A DNA stretch of 64,000 nucleotides from Hemibagrus wyckioides (lineage: Eukaryota > Chordata > Actinopteri > Siluriformes > Bagridae): assembly GCF_019097595.1 (NCBI RefSeq), contig NC_080717.1, positions 23,401,876 to 23,465,875 on the forward strand, in the 5' to 3' direction. Below the pieces are notes generated by a model. It was not told where the DNA came from, searched no databases, and was given only the letters and a program-made list of their open reading frames with translations. A program made the translations under genes and the position numbers. Each line of letters starts with the position of its first letter. The first letter of the stretch is position 1. Positions 49,250 to 61,600 of this stretch are shown in pieces.

Positions 49250-49970
49250 GGACAGTTGACTGTCCATGGTTACCCCAAGGTTGTGGCTGTCAGCATCCCC
49301 CAGGAGTATCATGACCGTCTGGAAGTTTTCAGCAAGTAATGGGCCACTCACCTGCCACCACATTGACCTATAACCTCAGAATAAATGGGGGAAATGAGTG
49401 GAAAATGTCATTCCTGACCACAAGATGTCAATAAGGATTGAGAATTACTATCAATCAAGGAGGCACTGGAGGAATGGAGGCACTGGCTGGTGGGGGCTCG
49501 CTAACCTTTTTAGGTCATAATAGACAACAGGAACCTAGAGTATATAAAAGGTTCCTCAACCTACGTCAATTCCAATGGGCTATGTTCTTTATTTGACTCA
49601 ATTTCACTGTCAAATACTGCCCCAGAACCAAAAACAGTAAGGCCGACACCCTCTCCTGCTATCATGACCCCATAGGCAAGAACCCGGACCCTGAACCCAT
49701 TCTACCATCCTCCCTGGTCATTGCCCCGTTCCAGTGGGACCACATTGAAGACATGCTATGGCCTCAGTTAATCAAAGCCCCACCTCCTGATTGTCCACCC
49801 ACGCGCCAGTACATGCCCATAATCCTCCACTAGAGGACCATCCAGTGGTTTCATACTGGGCCAAATTCAGGACACCCTGATATAAACTGGACCACAAGGC
49901 TAGAATAGAATGCCTTCTGGTGGCCATCCCTAGCCACAGATGTTAAAAGGTGCATCAAAGTCTGCGCCTT
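49250..49970 (+). pseudogene. gypsy RT/RNase H and integrase N-terminal remnant
   Basis: IPQEYHDRLEVFSK and WATHLPPH (49295-49360) mark the segment before RT. The RT core is deleted. EEWRHWLVGA (49470s), FLNLRQFQWAMFF (49550s) and SKADTLSCYHDP (49635-49670) are the RNase H end. CPPTRQYMPII (49795) leads to integrase. Stops and deletions make it non-functional. Confidence 0.78.
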
Positions 49971-49974
49971 CGCC

Positions 49975-50760
49975 TTTTATCCAGAGCAACATACAAGAGT
50001 GTTCTTAGATACTGTAGCTCCACTCAAAAGGAAAATAACTAAAGAGAAGAAACTAGCACCATGGTACAACGACCACACACAAACCTTAAAACAATCAGCT
50101 AGGAAACTAGAACATAAATGGCATCAAACTAAATTTTCAATATTTCAGTTAGCACTGAAGGAAGCCTTCTGAGCTACAAAAAGATCAGCGTAGTACTGCT
50201 AGATCAGCGTATCTCTCTGCCCTATTGTTGGATGATAACAAAAACAATCCTAAATTAAATCCTAAATAGTACTGTAGCAAAACTAACTAGGAGTAAAACC
50301 ACTGCAGAAAAGTCCACACCATCTATATGCAGCAGCAATGACTTCATGAATTATTTCATTGGAAAAATTGACAATATCAGGCAAAAAATTCAGACTATTA
50401 ATTTAAAACCAAACAACTTGATAAATAATCCTTTAGATAATAATACTATTTCTGATCAGAGCTTAGAATGTTTTACTCCCCTTCAAGAACCTGGTCTAAT
50501 TTCACTAATTTCATCTTCAAAACTATCAACCTGCATACTAAATCCCTTACCTACATGTTTCCTTAAACAGATAATACCAGTAGCTACCGAACACCTTCTA
50601 AAAATGATAAATTCTTCCCTTAGCGTTGGCTATTTGGCTAAATCATTTAAACTAGTGGTTATCAAAACCCTGATTAAAAAAGCCATTGTCAACCTGGAAT
50701 CAACATCAGCTTTACATCGAGTTACCATCCCCAAGCTAATAAACTTGCAGAATGTTTGAA
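49975..50760 (+). mobile_element. L2/Rex-type LINE fragment inserted in the gypsy element
   Basis: Starts near TTTTATCCAGAGCAACATAC, then KLAPWYNDHT (50055-50085), LKQSARKLEHKWHQTK, and an open stretch 50346-50759 with FIGKIDNIRQKIQ, LECFTPLQEP, LISSSKLSTCILNPLPTCFL and LSVGYLAKSFKLVVIKTL. Ends abruptly in the RT domain. Same family as the fragment at 12060-12580. Confidence 0.75.
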
Positions 50761-51231
50761 TCAGACACTACTTACCTGCCGACTGTAGCCAAGAGCAGCA
50801 TCTGTGGAGTGAGTTTTCACCCTATATAGAATATGCCCTGAACTCCCTGACTCACTCTTCTACCGGAATCACCCCTTTCCAGTCCTGGTCTACCAGCATT
50901 ATTTCCATTGTCCCCTACCGTATCTCACCGTCTTTCCATGCCTCCTTGCTCAAGCTCACGCCACTGCCACAACAGCCCTGACTCTCTCCACTGCCACTAG
51001 ACATAGATGATCCCTATCTTGTCCACACAATATTGGACTCCCAAAGAAGGAGGGGCTGTCTGGAATATCTAGTGGACTGGGATGGGTATGGACCAGAGGA
51101 AAGATCGTGGGTCAACACGGATAACAAGCAGGTCCCCTCACTAATGGCTGAATTTCATCAGACCCACCCAGACCTATCAGGTAACGACCCAGGAGAAGAA
51201 CACCTGGAGGTGTTCACAGGAGGGGGGATTC
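50761..51231 (+). pseudogene. gypsy integrase C-terminal end with chromodomain
   Basis: The frame at 51033-51236 reads [20 protein letters not shown] then EERSWV, a chromodomain (LEYLVDWxGYGxEExxW) as in chromovirus integrases. Upstream words such as [10 protein letters not shown] are broken integrase. It ends just before the purine tract and 3' LTR. Confidence 0.85.
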
Positions 51232-51656
51232 TGTAACAGCTCCAACCTGCCAGAGGGAGCCCACACTGGAATATTGAGGACTTCCAGGTCACACCACTCT
51301 CTTCCAGGTTACTTCCTGATTTCAAATGTATTTAAACCATGCTCACACCATTAGACTGTGCGTGTAAGTATTGTATTGTTAGTAAGTATTGTTAGTTCCT
51401 GCTACATACCCAGCCGTTTCCTTACTATTGTCATTGTTCATTGTGTGTTCGACCTTTTCCTCTGTCTTTTGGAGTCACAATTTTGGATTTGTGGTTTTGT
51501 ACTTTTGCTCTTTGGATTGCTTGTTCTGGATTGTTGGACTTTGTGTACCTGTGTTCGCTCTTTCTGCTCCTGCCTCACAATTTGGATTGTTTGCTTGTGA
51601 TTCTGTTTGATTAAACTCGGTAAATGGATCTTATCCCTCCAGTCTCTGACTCAGTT
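51232..51656 (+). repeat. 3' LTR of the gypsy element
   Basis: TGTAACAGCTCCAACC start, GTATTTAAACCATGCTCACA, TTTGATTAAACTCGG and CAGTCTCTGACTCAG end; pairs with the copy at 46966. Confidence 0.88.
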
Positions 51657-52030
51657 TGAAGTAAATTGAACTTAATTCTGACCCGCAGGTTCACACTTCT
51701 CAGGTTCTGACACATTCTAGAAATCCAATACATTGATATATGTATAAACATGTCAAATGGATGTAATTAAATATAACCATTATGAGGTAAAATTTGAAGC
51801 AGGACCATGAGTTTGGTTATATAAGGCTTAAATACAAGTTAGACAAGTTAAATACCAAAACTCAATTTTGTAATAACGCTTGTGTCCGGGTCACATGACC
51901 TAAGAGGCGGAGCTAAGCTGAGTAAACAAACGTATTAGAGCTTTAAAGGCTGACTGCTGAGGTGTGGATCGATGAGCTATATGAAGGTCATTCAGGAGTC
52001 ACACACAGGTTATTGATCAGGTCTGACACA

Positions 52031-52069
<39 letters not shown>

Positions 52070-52303
52070 CGCTGTAGAGAGATTTCTCTGTAATACTGAG
52101 ACTTAATGAAGTGGATTTAAAGAGGATTCTCCATCACAATCTCTCTCATGCCTCAAACTGTCCACCAATAAGACTGATTTCCGGCAGACGCTCTCAAAAC
52201 CCACACTGGTGAGGACAGGAAATTGCACACACATGACCATATAAGGAAAATTTTGAACAACTGACTCAGAGACAGCAAAAGGCAAAAAGTTAATTCTCTC
52301 TCT

Positions 52304-52340
<37 letters not shown>

Positions 52341-53201
52341 ACACACACCACAGAGTTGACGTATGAGCAGTGAGATGACATACAAGGGAGGAAAAAAACT
52401 GCATAAAAATAATCTGATCTGATCTCGGTGTCCATCTTTATCTGATTTTAACAGTTCAGATGTTTCACAGGATTTATTCTTCTCTGGATGTGAAGCAGCT
52501 CCATGTCGTGTGAAACCTGAGAGCTGACACAGATTTTTCAAAAGATTCAGGCATCAAACATGAGGTTTTAGAAAGTTCAATGAACAAACTGGATAAAACA
52601 AATAAACACACACAAAAAAATATAATAAATAAGGCAATACACACACACACACACACACACATAAAGACAATCTAGGTAATATAAATGATAAATAATGTAA
52701 ATTACATACAAAATAAGCTAGAACAGGCAATGAATACAAGAAGACAAAAGAACTTAAAAGTTACCAAATAAACAGAATTAGAATAAATTAAAATAGAAGA
52801 AAGTGTTAAAAAGCAAATAATCATCAACTTCCATTTCAGATCATAAAAGTAGATATTTTTAGCTTATATTTCAGCACATCAGGAATTATAAATACAACAG
52901 CTATGCTACACACACACACACACACCTCTGAACTCTGAGGCTGTTTGGCACAAGTGGGCTCCAATTAGCCGAGCCGCCATGTTAATAACCATCGGCGGTG
53001 AAAGGTCAGGAGCACTCACACACACACACACACACACACACACCATAATTCATGTTTCTGCGCTCTGGTTTTCTCTCACAGCTCATTTGTGTACCATATC
53101 AGAGAAAAACTAATTTCATCAGACTGTGATGAAAACACGAGAGATTTTTTCCATTAAGCAAAAAAAAGGTAAATTTGTTGTAATGGCAGTGATTCAGTTG
53201 T

Positions 53202-53239
<38 letters not shown>

Positions 53240-53688
53240 GAGAGAGAGAGCTTTGAACCATGAATACAAATCTATATACGGCTATTTTTACTTTATAGCA
53301 CATTTACATTGTTGAAACATTCTCACTTTTGAATACTGAAATAATTCGGAATCCGCTTTATTATTTCTAAAATCCATAAACTTGCCTCATGTGCTGTTTG
53401 TTTCATTTGTAACAGGAAAATTATGGGAAAGTTCTGGGCAGAATATGAACATGAGTATACTCCTTAATTATTGGCACCCCTGTAGAGATGCATAAGTCAA
53501 GCAGCTGGAATATTTCCCCTAATTTAGAGATTAAATAAATTCACATTTTTACTTAGAGTGCTATTTCTTCTGGAGCAGATTGTATTCAGCAATTCTGAAC
53601 AAAGAGGTTTGTTTTTGTTTCACAGTAAATTATTATTATTTTGGTTTAGTGTGATTTATGCATTTATTAAACACAATACTGTAATGAA

Positions 53689-53719
<31 letters not shown>

Positions 53720-55905
53720 AGTAAAATGACTAACTGGTTTCTTTGAACGTCTGTTTTTATCGAAACCTCAGGAACACATTTAATTCTCAGATTCTAAATC
53801 GTAATTGTATGTTTTCTAATCCTGAAGAAATATTTTGCGTGTAACTCTTGCGTGTTTTTCTGGGCTTCTAAATAAATAAACCCTGCGGTGAGGATTAAAT
53901 TACACATCGTCATGTTGATGGTCAAAACCTGCAAACAAAATCTTTCCATTTTAACTTCTGTCACAATAGCGAGAGGAAGCGGCGCTGAGCCGAATGGGAT
54001 AATCAGGATAATGGCTTTGTTTTACAGGACGAGCTGAAATCGCTGCTCTCATCCCAGGAAACGACAAATATTTACGCAGCGGCGTGGCGAGGATGTCAGC
54101 GTGCACACGCCCTTTATTCTGCTCATGGTTCTCTGTTTACACAGAACCCGAGCGAGATCGGGTCACGAGTGCGTTCCTCTCACCGAGCATCCGAAAAAAA
54201 AACCCACGTCACGTCACGCTAAAGTCCAAACTCCTCAGTCTCTGATAAACATCAGCCTGACATCATGAAAATAACGAGCAATCTTTTATCCAAAGCCTCT
54301 TAATGTTATGGATTAAATTAGCGTTTAACAGACGCAAAGCAGCTTTATAGAAATCTAGAAATTCTGCAAAAAAAAAAAAAAAAATTAAATTTATGAAATA
54401 AATGAAAAGTTATTTGTGTGTTTGTGATAAACTTAATTTTATTTGCAGAATTTATACATTCTGAAAATGGAGAGTAATTTAATAATAACATAACTTATTT
54501 ATTTGTTTCTTATATTATTTGCAGAACTTGTTTATATTTTTATTTTTATATCTTTTACATTAAAAATTGCTTTTCTCTAACTGACATCAGCTTTAGCAGC
54601 ATTACAGTTAATAAACTTTAGAAAGCTCACCTTCAGCATAAACTCATTATGGACTATTATTACTTATTCTTTATTATTTAGTATATAATTTAACATTAAA
54701 TGACAAAAAAAAAATGAATTGAAAAATGTATAAATGCGAACACACGGCCGCTGAGGAACTCCTCTGGATCTGGAACCTTCTTATTCCATAAAGTCAGCAA
54801 ACTCAATGTCAAAACACATTTATTATTTATTATTTATTATTTATATAATTCCGTGTGGAAGAACCTAACAGCACTTGATGTCTCTTCAGCGGATTTGTTT
54901 TATAAAGTGTTTGAGACAGAAGCTGCTCTCAGGTGTGCGAACGAGTGTCGTGTTACACTGCAGTGTGTTCTATTATTCACACACACACACACACACACAC
55001 ACAGAGTCACAGACATGCAGAACACAGACATGTCACCACTAACATCTGTCGCCACGAAGCAAAAACCCAGTTAGAGCCAAAGAGCGTTGAAATAAATTCT
55101 CACTGAGACGGAAAGCTTCTCGTTATTAAGACAATTTAATTACTGTGTTATCATAAAGATGATCCATAAATTCATATTCACAATTAAAAATACTATAAAC
55201 TGGAATTTTTTTTTTAGCATAGAATCCACAAAAATCCACAATATGTGAGGAGCTCGGAGCTCAGAGCTAGCGTCCACGCTAAAGTCAGGTGAACATTGAC
55301 AACATAACTTAAAATTATTCTTTTTTAAAAATTCTTTCTTCACATTAGATCTATAGTTTGGGTAGCAGGATGATTCCTTGTCAATCAATATCACAAGAAA
55401 AACAACAGAATGTTATATGTAGGAAATTCAGATGATTCCTGTTGAAGCAGTGACTTGTGGTGAGTTTTGTAAGAATTAATGTGAATAAACCTGCAGGTCT
55501 GTGTGTTAATTGGGGCAGGTGTGAAGACATTATAGAGTGAATTCAGCTCTGAGGATGCTGTGATGTTTCTGCTAGAGTGCAGGGGATTGTGGGTAATTGG
55601 GTGGGGGTAATGGTGGAGTGTTAGCGCGCTGGGAGTGTAAACACTGCAGGATAATGTGCAGAGGAGAATTGGAGCTCAGTGAAGACAAACAGATGAACAC
55701 CTGTTGAAACTGGAGCATGACGTGAGCTAGCTGAGTGAGGAGCGCTAATCAGAGATGGTCGTAACGCTCCACAACACACACACACACACACACATAGCTA
55801 AATGTTCTTGTTCACATGTATAAATCTTTGTGCTGTTGATATTCACCTGTTCAGGTACACAGAGGTTCAGAAATAAGGTCAGGGCATTGTGATGGCAGGG
55901 CATTT

Positions 55906-55936
<31 letters not shown>

Positions 55937-56169
55937 TTGTACCATGTAACACTACCCATGAAAGTGGGTGGAGTCATAGACATGAATAATAAAAGTTATT
56001 TAGTTTAGTTATTTGGGTGCTAATACTTTTATCTGTGCTCTTTTCTTTTTCTAGCAACACTCTTCATACTGAGGTAAAGTTAAATGTGTGTGTGTGTGTG
56101 TGTGTGTTTGTGTGGTTTAAAGCCCCACCCCATTCTTATGGTGAGGAATTTGTTGTGTGTGTGTGTGTG

Positions 56170-56224
<55 letters not shown>

Positions 56225-56317
56225 GTGTGTGTGTGTGTGTGGAATGTGTGTGTTTTGATGATCTATAAAAAGCCTGTGTGGAATACAACAATGAACATCT
56301 GAACTACAGATGTTTTA

Positions 56318-56366
<49 letters not shown>

Positions 56367-56535
56367 CTCATACAGAGTGGTTTCACCTCCTGTGTATAAA
56401 GAAAGTCTCCATCATTGAACATTTAATGGCTTCAGCAGGAAGGAATTAGTGTTAATTCTATAATGAACTCAGAAATTACACTGATTGAGCTCCTGGTGAC
56501 AAACCTGACTATATACAGCTGTAGAGAATTGTAGA
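51657..56535. other. Non-coding region 5' of insc, mostly unique sequence
   Basis: No exon recognised. Simple repeats: (CA)n at 52029-52066, (CT)n at 52293-52338, (CA)n at 52639-52661, 52909-52925 and 53019-53043, (GA)n at 53204-53250, (AAAT)n at 53686-53717, (CA)n at 54979-55003 and 55774-55793, (GT)n at 55909-55935 and 56153-56240, (CT)n at 56319-56362. The stretch 53740-54260 is free of obvious repeats and more GC-rich. Confidence 0.5.
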
Positions 56536-56539
56536 AATT

Positions 56540-57700
56540 CTTTAAAATCCCACTCTCTGTGTTTATAATGATTTATAATCCCACTCTCTGTGTTTATAAT
56601 GATTTATAATCCCACTCTCTGTGTTTATAATGATTTATAATCCTACTCTCTGTGTTTATAATAATTTATCATCCCACTCTCTGTGTTTATAATTATTTAT
56701 AATCCCACTCTCTGTGTTTATAATGATTTATAATCCCACTCTCTGTGTTTATAATGATTTATCATCCCACTCTCTGTTGTTTACAATGATTTATAATCCC
56801 ACTCTCTGTGTTTATAATGATTTATAATCCCACTCTCTGTGTTTATAATAATTTATAATCCCACTCTCTGTGTTTATAATGATTTATAATCCCACTCTCT
56901 GTTGTTTATAATGATTTATAATCCCACTCTCTGTGTTTATAATGATTTATCATCCCACTCTCTGTGTTTATAATAATTTATAATCCCCCTCTCTGTGTTT
57001 ATAATGATTTATAATCCCACTCTCTGTGTTTATAATAATTTATAATCCCACTCTCTGTGTTTATAATGATTTATAATCCCACTCTCTGTTGTTTATAATG
57101 ATTTATAATCCCACTCTCTGTGTTTATAATGATTTATCATCCCACTCTCTGAGTTTATAATGATTTATAATCCCACTCTCTGTGTTTATAATGATTTATA
57201 ATCCCACTCTAAGAGATATAATGATTTGTAATCCCACTCTCTGTGTTTATAATGATTTATAATCCCACTCTCTGTTGTTTATAATGATTTATAATCCCAC
57301 TCTCTGTGTTTATAATGATTTATCATCCCACTCTCTGTGTTTATAATGATTTATCATCCCACTCTCTGAGTTTATAATGATTTATAATCCCACTCTCTGT
57401 GTTTATAATGATTTATAATCCCACTCTCTGAGTTTATAATGATTTATCATCCCACTCTCTGTGTTTATAATGATTTATCATCCCACTCACTGGTGTCACC
57501 CAGATGAGGATGAGGTTCCTATCACTCTGGTTCCTCTCCAGGTTTCTTCCTCACATCGTCTCAGAGAATTGTTCTCTCCACCATAGGGATACATTTTCAT
57601 TTCAATTTTAAACTTTTATTCTTAAAATGTATATTTTTCTAGACCCCCACTGTTAAAAGCAATATGCAAATAAAAATCAAATGAATTGAGTTTAATTCTG
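56540..57700. repeat. Interspersed repeat with embedded ~31-base minisatellite (copy 3, inverted)
   Basis: About 31 copies of TTTATAATGATTTATAATCC plus CACTCTCTGTG (reverse complement of the etnk-intron unit), then the reversed flank CACTCTGGTTCCTCTCCAGG at about 57518 and the reversed leader. The same element as at 32100 and 33955, opposite orientation. Confidence 0.9.
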
Positions 57701-57994
57701 TTTGTACAGCATCATCAATAAATAAACATATTTCATTTATATATTATTTACTGAAACATTTTGAAACATAATATGCAACATTTCATTCTGTAATAAATGT
57801 GTAATTGCCATCATTTTTATAATGAGTGTTCCCGTGTCTGTATTTCCTGTTTATTCTGTGTGATGCGTTTGTTCATGACGTGTTCAGGTCTGAAACAGAA
57901 CTGAAGTGAAAACAAAGCCAGTGTTTTTGTGTGATTTTTTTTTGTCTCAGAATAAACAGAGCAGAAAATCTGAGCTGAACTCTCTGCTGAAGCC

Positions 57995-57996
<2 letters not shown>

Positions 57997-58029
<33 letters not shown>
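57997..58029. repeat. (GAT)n microsatellite
   Basis: About 11 GAT units. Confidence 0.95.
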
Positions 58030-58538
58030 AACACAGAGCAGCGATCTGAGCATCACTCACACCCACACACACAACTTTACGTGATGTGACGGAGAAACAG
58101 AGCTGTAACAGTGACAGCATTAACACTGCTGCGAGTTATCAAGCTTCTCTTCACGCTGAAGAGCCACAACGGTGACATCACCATGACACCTATCATCTTC
58201 CATCAGTGCATATTAAACACACAAACATATATGCACACTGCAGGTTTCATGAGTTCACACACAGATGTGACAGATGTTTTATTGGGTTTCTATTTGCTCA
58301 AAACTAGAAAGTGTAAAGATGAAGAAACTTCAACAAAATCCATTCCTAATCATTGAAGTATGTAATTAAACATTAGGACACTTAGGCAAGTGGAAGTGGG
58401 TGAGGGGAAGTGTGAAATATATCGATTACAGCCAAATGCTGCCTGTTACTTTATGGCTCACTTTGTGGTCACATGGCAAAGGACAGCCAATAAGAATACA
58501 GCAGGTGGAATGTAGCATTTAGATGAATTAGCACTCAC

Positions 58539-58594
58539 CGGGTGGGCGTGGTCAGAGGAGTGTTGTTAGCTCTGGAGGATTTCGGGGTGTCCAT
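58539..58594 (-). CDS. Candidate 5' coding exon of unknown gene (possibly insc)
   Basis: ATG at 58594-58592 reads MDTPKSSRANNTPLTTPTR up to a consensus donor CCCG|gtgagt. Preceding sequence is GC-richer than its surroundings. It ends with two spare bases (phase 2), while the first placed insc exon (46630) begins in phase 0, so direct joining would break frame. It may be an exon of another transcript or chance. Confidence 0.25.
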
Positions 58595-58659
58595 CTTCAC
58601 CGTCCCTCCTGCACTGCTGCATAGCCGAGAGAAACACTACATCTGTGGAGTGAAAACAC

Positions 58660-61600
58660 ACCTGTAACACACCCACAATACACCTGTAACACACCCACAA
58701 TACACCCGTAACACAGCCACGATACACCTGTAACACACCAGTAAAAAATACACAATACACCGGTAACACACCCACAATACACAAGTAACATACCAGTAAT
58801 ACACCCGTAACACAGCCACGATACACCTGTAACACACCCACAATACACCCATAACACAGCCACGATACACCTGTAACACACCAGTAAAAAATACACAATA
58901 CACCGGTAACACACCCACAATACACAAGTAACATACCAGTAATACACCCGTAACACACCCACAATACACCTGTAACACACCCACAATACACCCATAACAC
59001 AGCCACGATACACCTGTAACACACCAGTAAAAAATACACAATACACCGGTAACACACCCACAATACACAAGTAACATACCAGTAATACACCCGTAACACA
59101 GCCACGATACACCTGTAACACACCCACAATACATCTGTAACACACTAGTAATAAATCCACAATACACCCGTAACACACCCACCATACACAAGTAACATGC
59201 CAGTAATACACCCGTAACACACCTACAATACACCTGTAACACACCCACAATACACCCATAACACAGCCACAATACACCCTTAACACAGCCACAATACACC
59301 TGTAACACACCCACAATACACCCATAACACAGCCACAATACACCCATAACACAGCCACAATACACCCATAACACAGCCACAATACACCTGTAACACACCC
59401 ACAATACACCTGTAACACACCCACAATACACCCATAACACAGCCACAATACACCCTTAACACAGCCACAATACACCTGTAACACACCCACAATACACCTG
59501 TAACACACCCACAATACACCTGTAACACACCCACAATACATCCATAACACAGCCACAATACACCCGTAACACACCCACAATACACCTGTAACACACCAGT
59601 AACACACCAGTAATACAGCTACAATACACCCATAACACACCAGTAACACATCTGTAACACAACTACAATACACCCATAACACACCAGTAATACACCAGTA
59701 ACACATCTGTAACACACCAACAATACACCAGTAACACATCTGTAACACAACTACAATACACTCATAACACACCAGTAATACACCAGTAACACATCTGTAA
59801 CACACCAACAATACACCAGTAACACAACTGTAACACAACTACAATACACCAGTAACACACCAGTAACACGTCTGTAACACACCAACAATACACCAGTAAC
59901 ACATCTGTAACACACCAGTAACACAACTGTAACACACCAACAATACACCCGTAACACACCAGTAACACAACTGTAACACACCAACAATACACTCATAACA
60001 CAACTGTAACACACCAACAATACACTCATAACACAACTGTAACACACCAACAATACACTCATAACACAACTGTAACACCCTCATAACACAACTGTAACAC
60101 ACCAACAATACACTCATAACACAACTGTAACACACCAACAATACACTCATAACACAACTGTAACACACCAACAATACACTCATAACACAACTGTAACACA
60201 CCAACAATACACTCATAACACAACTGTAACACCCTCATAACACAACTGTAACACCCTCATAGCACAACTGTAACACACCAACAATACACTCATAACACAA
60301 CTGTAACACACCAACAATACACTCATAACACAACTGTAACACACCAACAATACACTCATAACACAACTGTAACACACCAACAATACACCCGTAACACAAC
60401 TGTAACACACCAACAATACACTCATAACACAACTGTAACACACCAACAATACACTCATAACACAACTGTAACACCCTCATAGCACAACTGTAACACACCA
60501 ACAATACACTCATAACACAACTGTAACACACCAACAATACACTCATAACACAACTGTAACACACCAACAATACACTCATAACACAACTGTAACACACCAA
60601 CAATACACTCATAACACAACTGTAACACACCAACAATACACCCGTAACACAACTGTAACACACCAACAATACACTCATAACACAACTGTAACACACCAAC
60701 AATACACTCATAACACAACTGTAACACACCAACAATACACTCATAACACAACTGTAACACACCAACAATACACTCATAACACAACTGTAACACACCAACA
60801 ATACACTCATAACACAACTGTAACACACCAACAATACACTCATAACACAACTGTAACACCCTCATAACACAACTGTAACACACCAACAATACACTCATAA
60901 CACAACTGTAACACACCAACAATACACTCATAACACAACTGTAACACACCAACAATACACTCATAACACAACTGTAACACACCAACAATACACTCATAAC
61001 ACAACTGTAACACACCAATAATACACTCATAACACAACTGTAACACCCTCATAACACAACTGTAACACACCAACAATACACTCATAACACAACTGTAACT
61101 CACCAACAATACACTCATAACACAACTGTAACACACCAACAATACACTCATAACACAACTGTAACACACCAACAATACACTCATAACACAACTGTAACAC
61201 ACCAACAATACACTCATAACACAACTGTAACACACCAACAATACACTCATAACACAACTGTAACACACCAACAATACACCCGTAACACAACTGTAACACA
61301 CCAACAATACACTCATAACACAACTGTAACACACCAACAATACACTCATAACACAACTGTAACACACCAACAATACACTCATAACACAACTGTAACACCC
61401 TCATAACACAACTGTAACACACCAACAATACACTCATAACACAACTGTAACTCACCAACAATACACTCATAACACAACTGTAACACACCAACAATACACT
61501 CATAACACAACTGTAACACACCAACAATACACTCATAACACAACTGTAACACCCTCATAACACAACTGTAACACACCAACAATACACTCATAACACAACT

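Larger units (their letters stand above)
46966..51656 (+). mobile_element. Ty3/gypsy chromovirus LTR retrotransposon, degenerate
   Basis: Two related LTRs (about 46966-47380 and 51232-51656) bound broken gag, protease, RT/RNase H and integrase-chromodomain remnants in the canonical order. A purine-rich tract GGAGGGGGGATT at 51220-51230 precedes the 3' LTR. LTR copies differ by many substitutions and indels (for example the 3' copy duplicates GTAAGTATTGT), so the insertion is old. It is 5' of the first placed insc exon, in opposite orientation. Two further elements are inserted in it. Confidence 0.9.

Noticed and set aside
58539..58594. Direct first exon of insc
   Set aside because: It ends with two bases of a codon, whereas the first placed insc exon starts in phase 0; kept only as an unassigned candidate.
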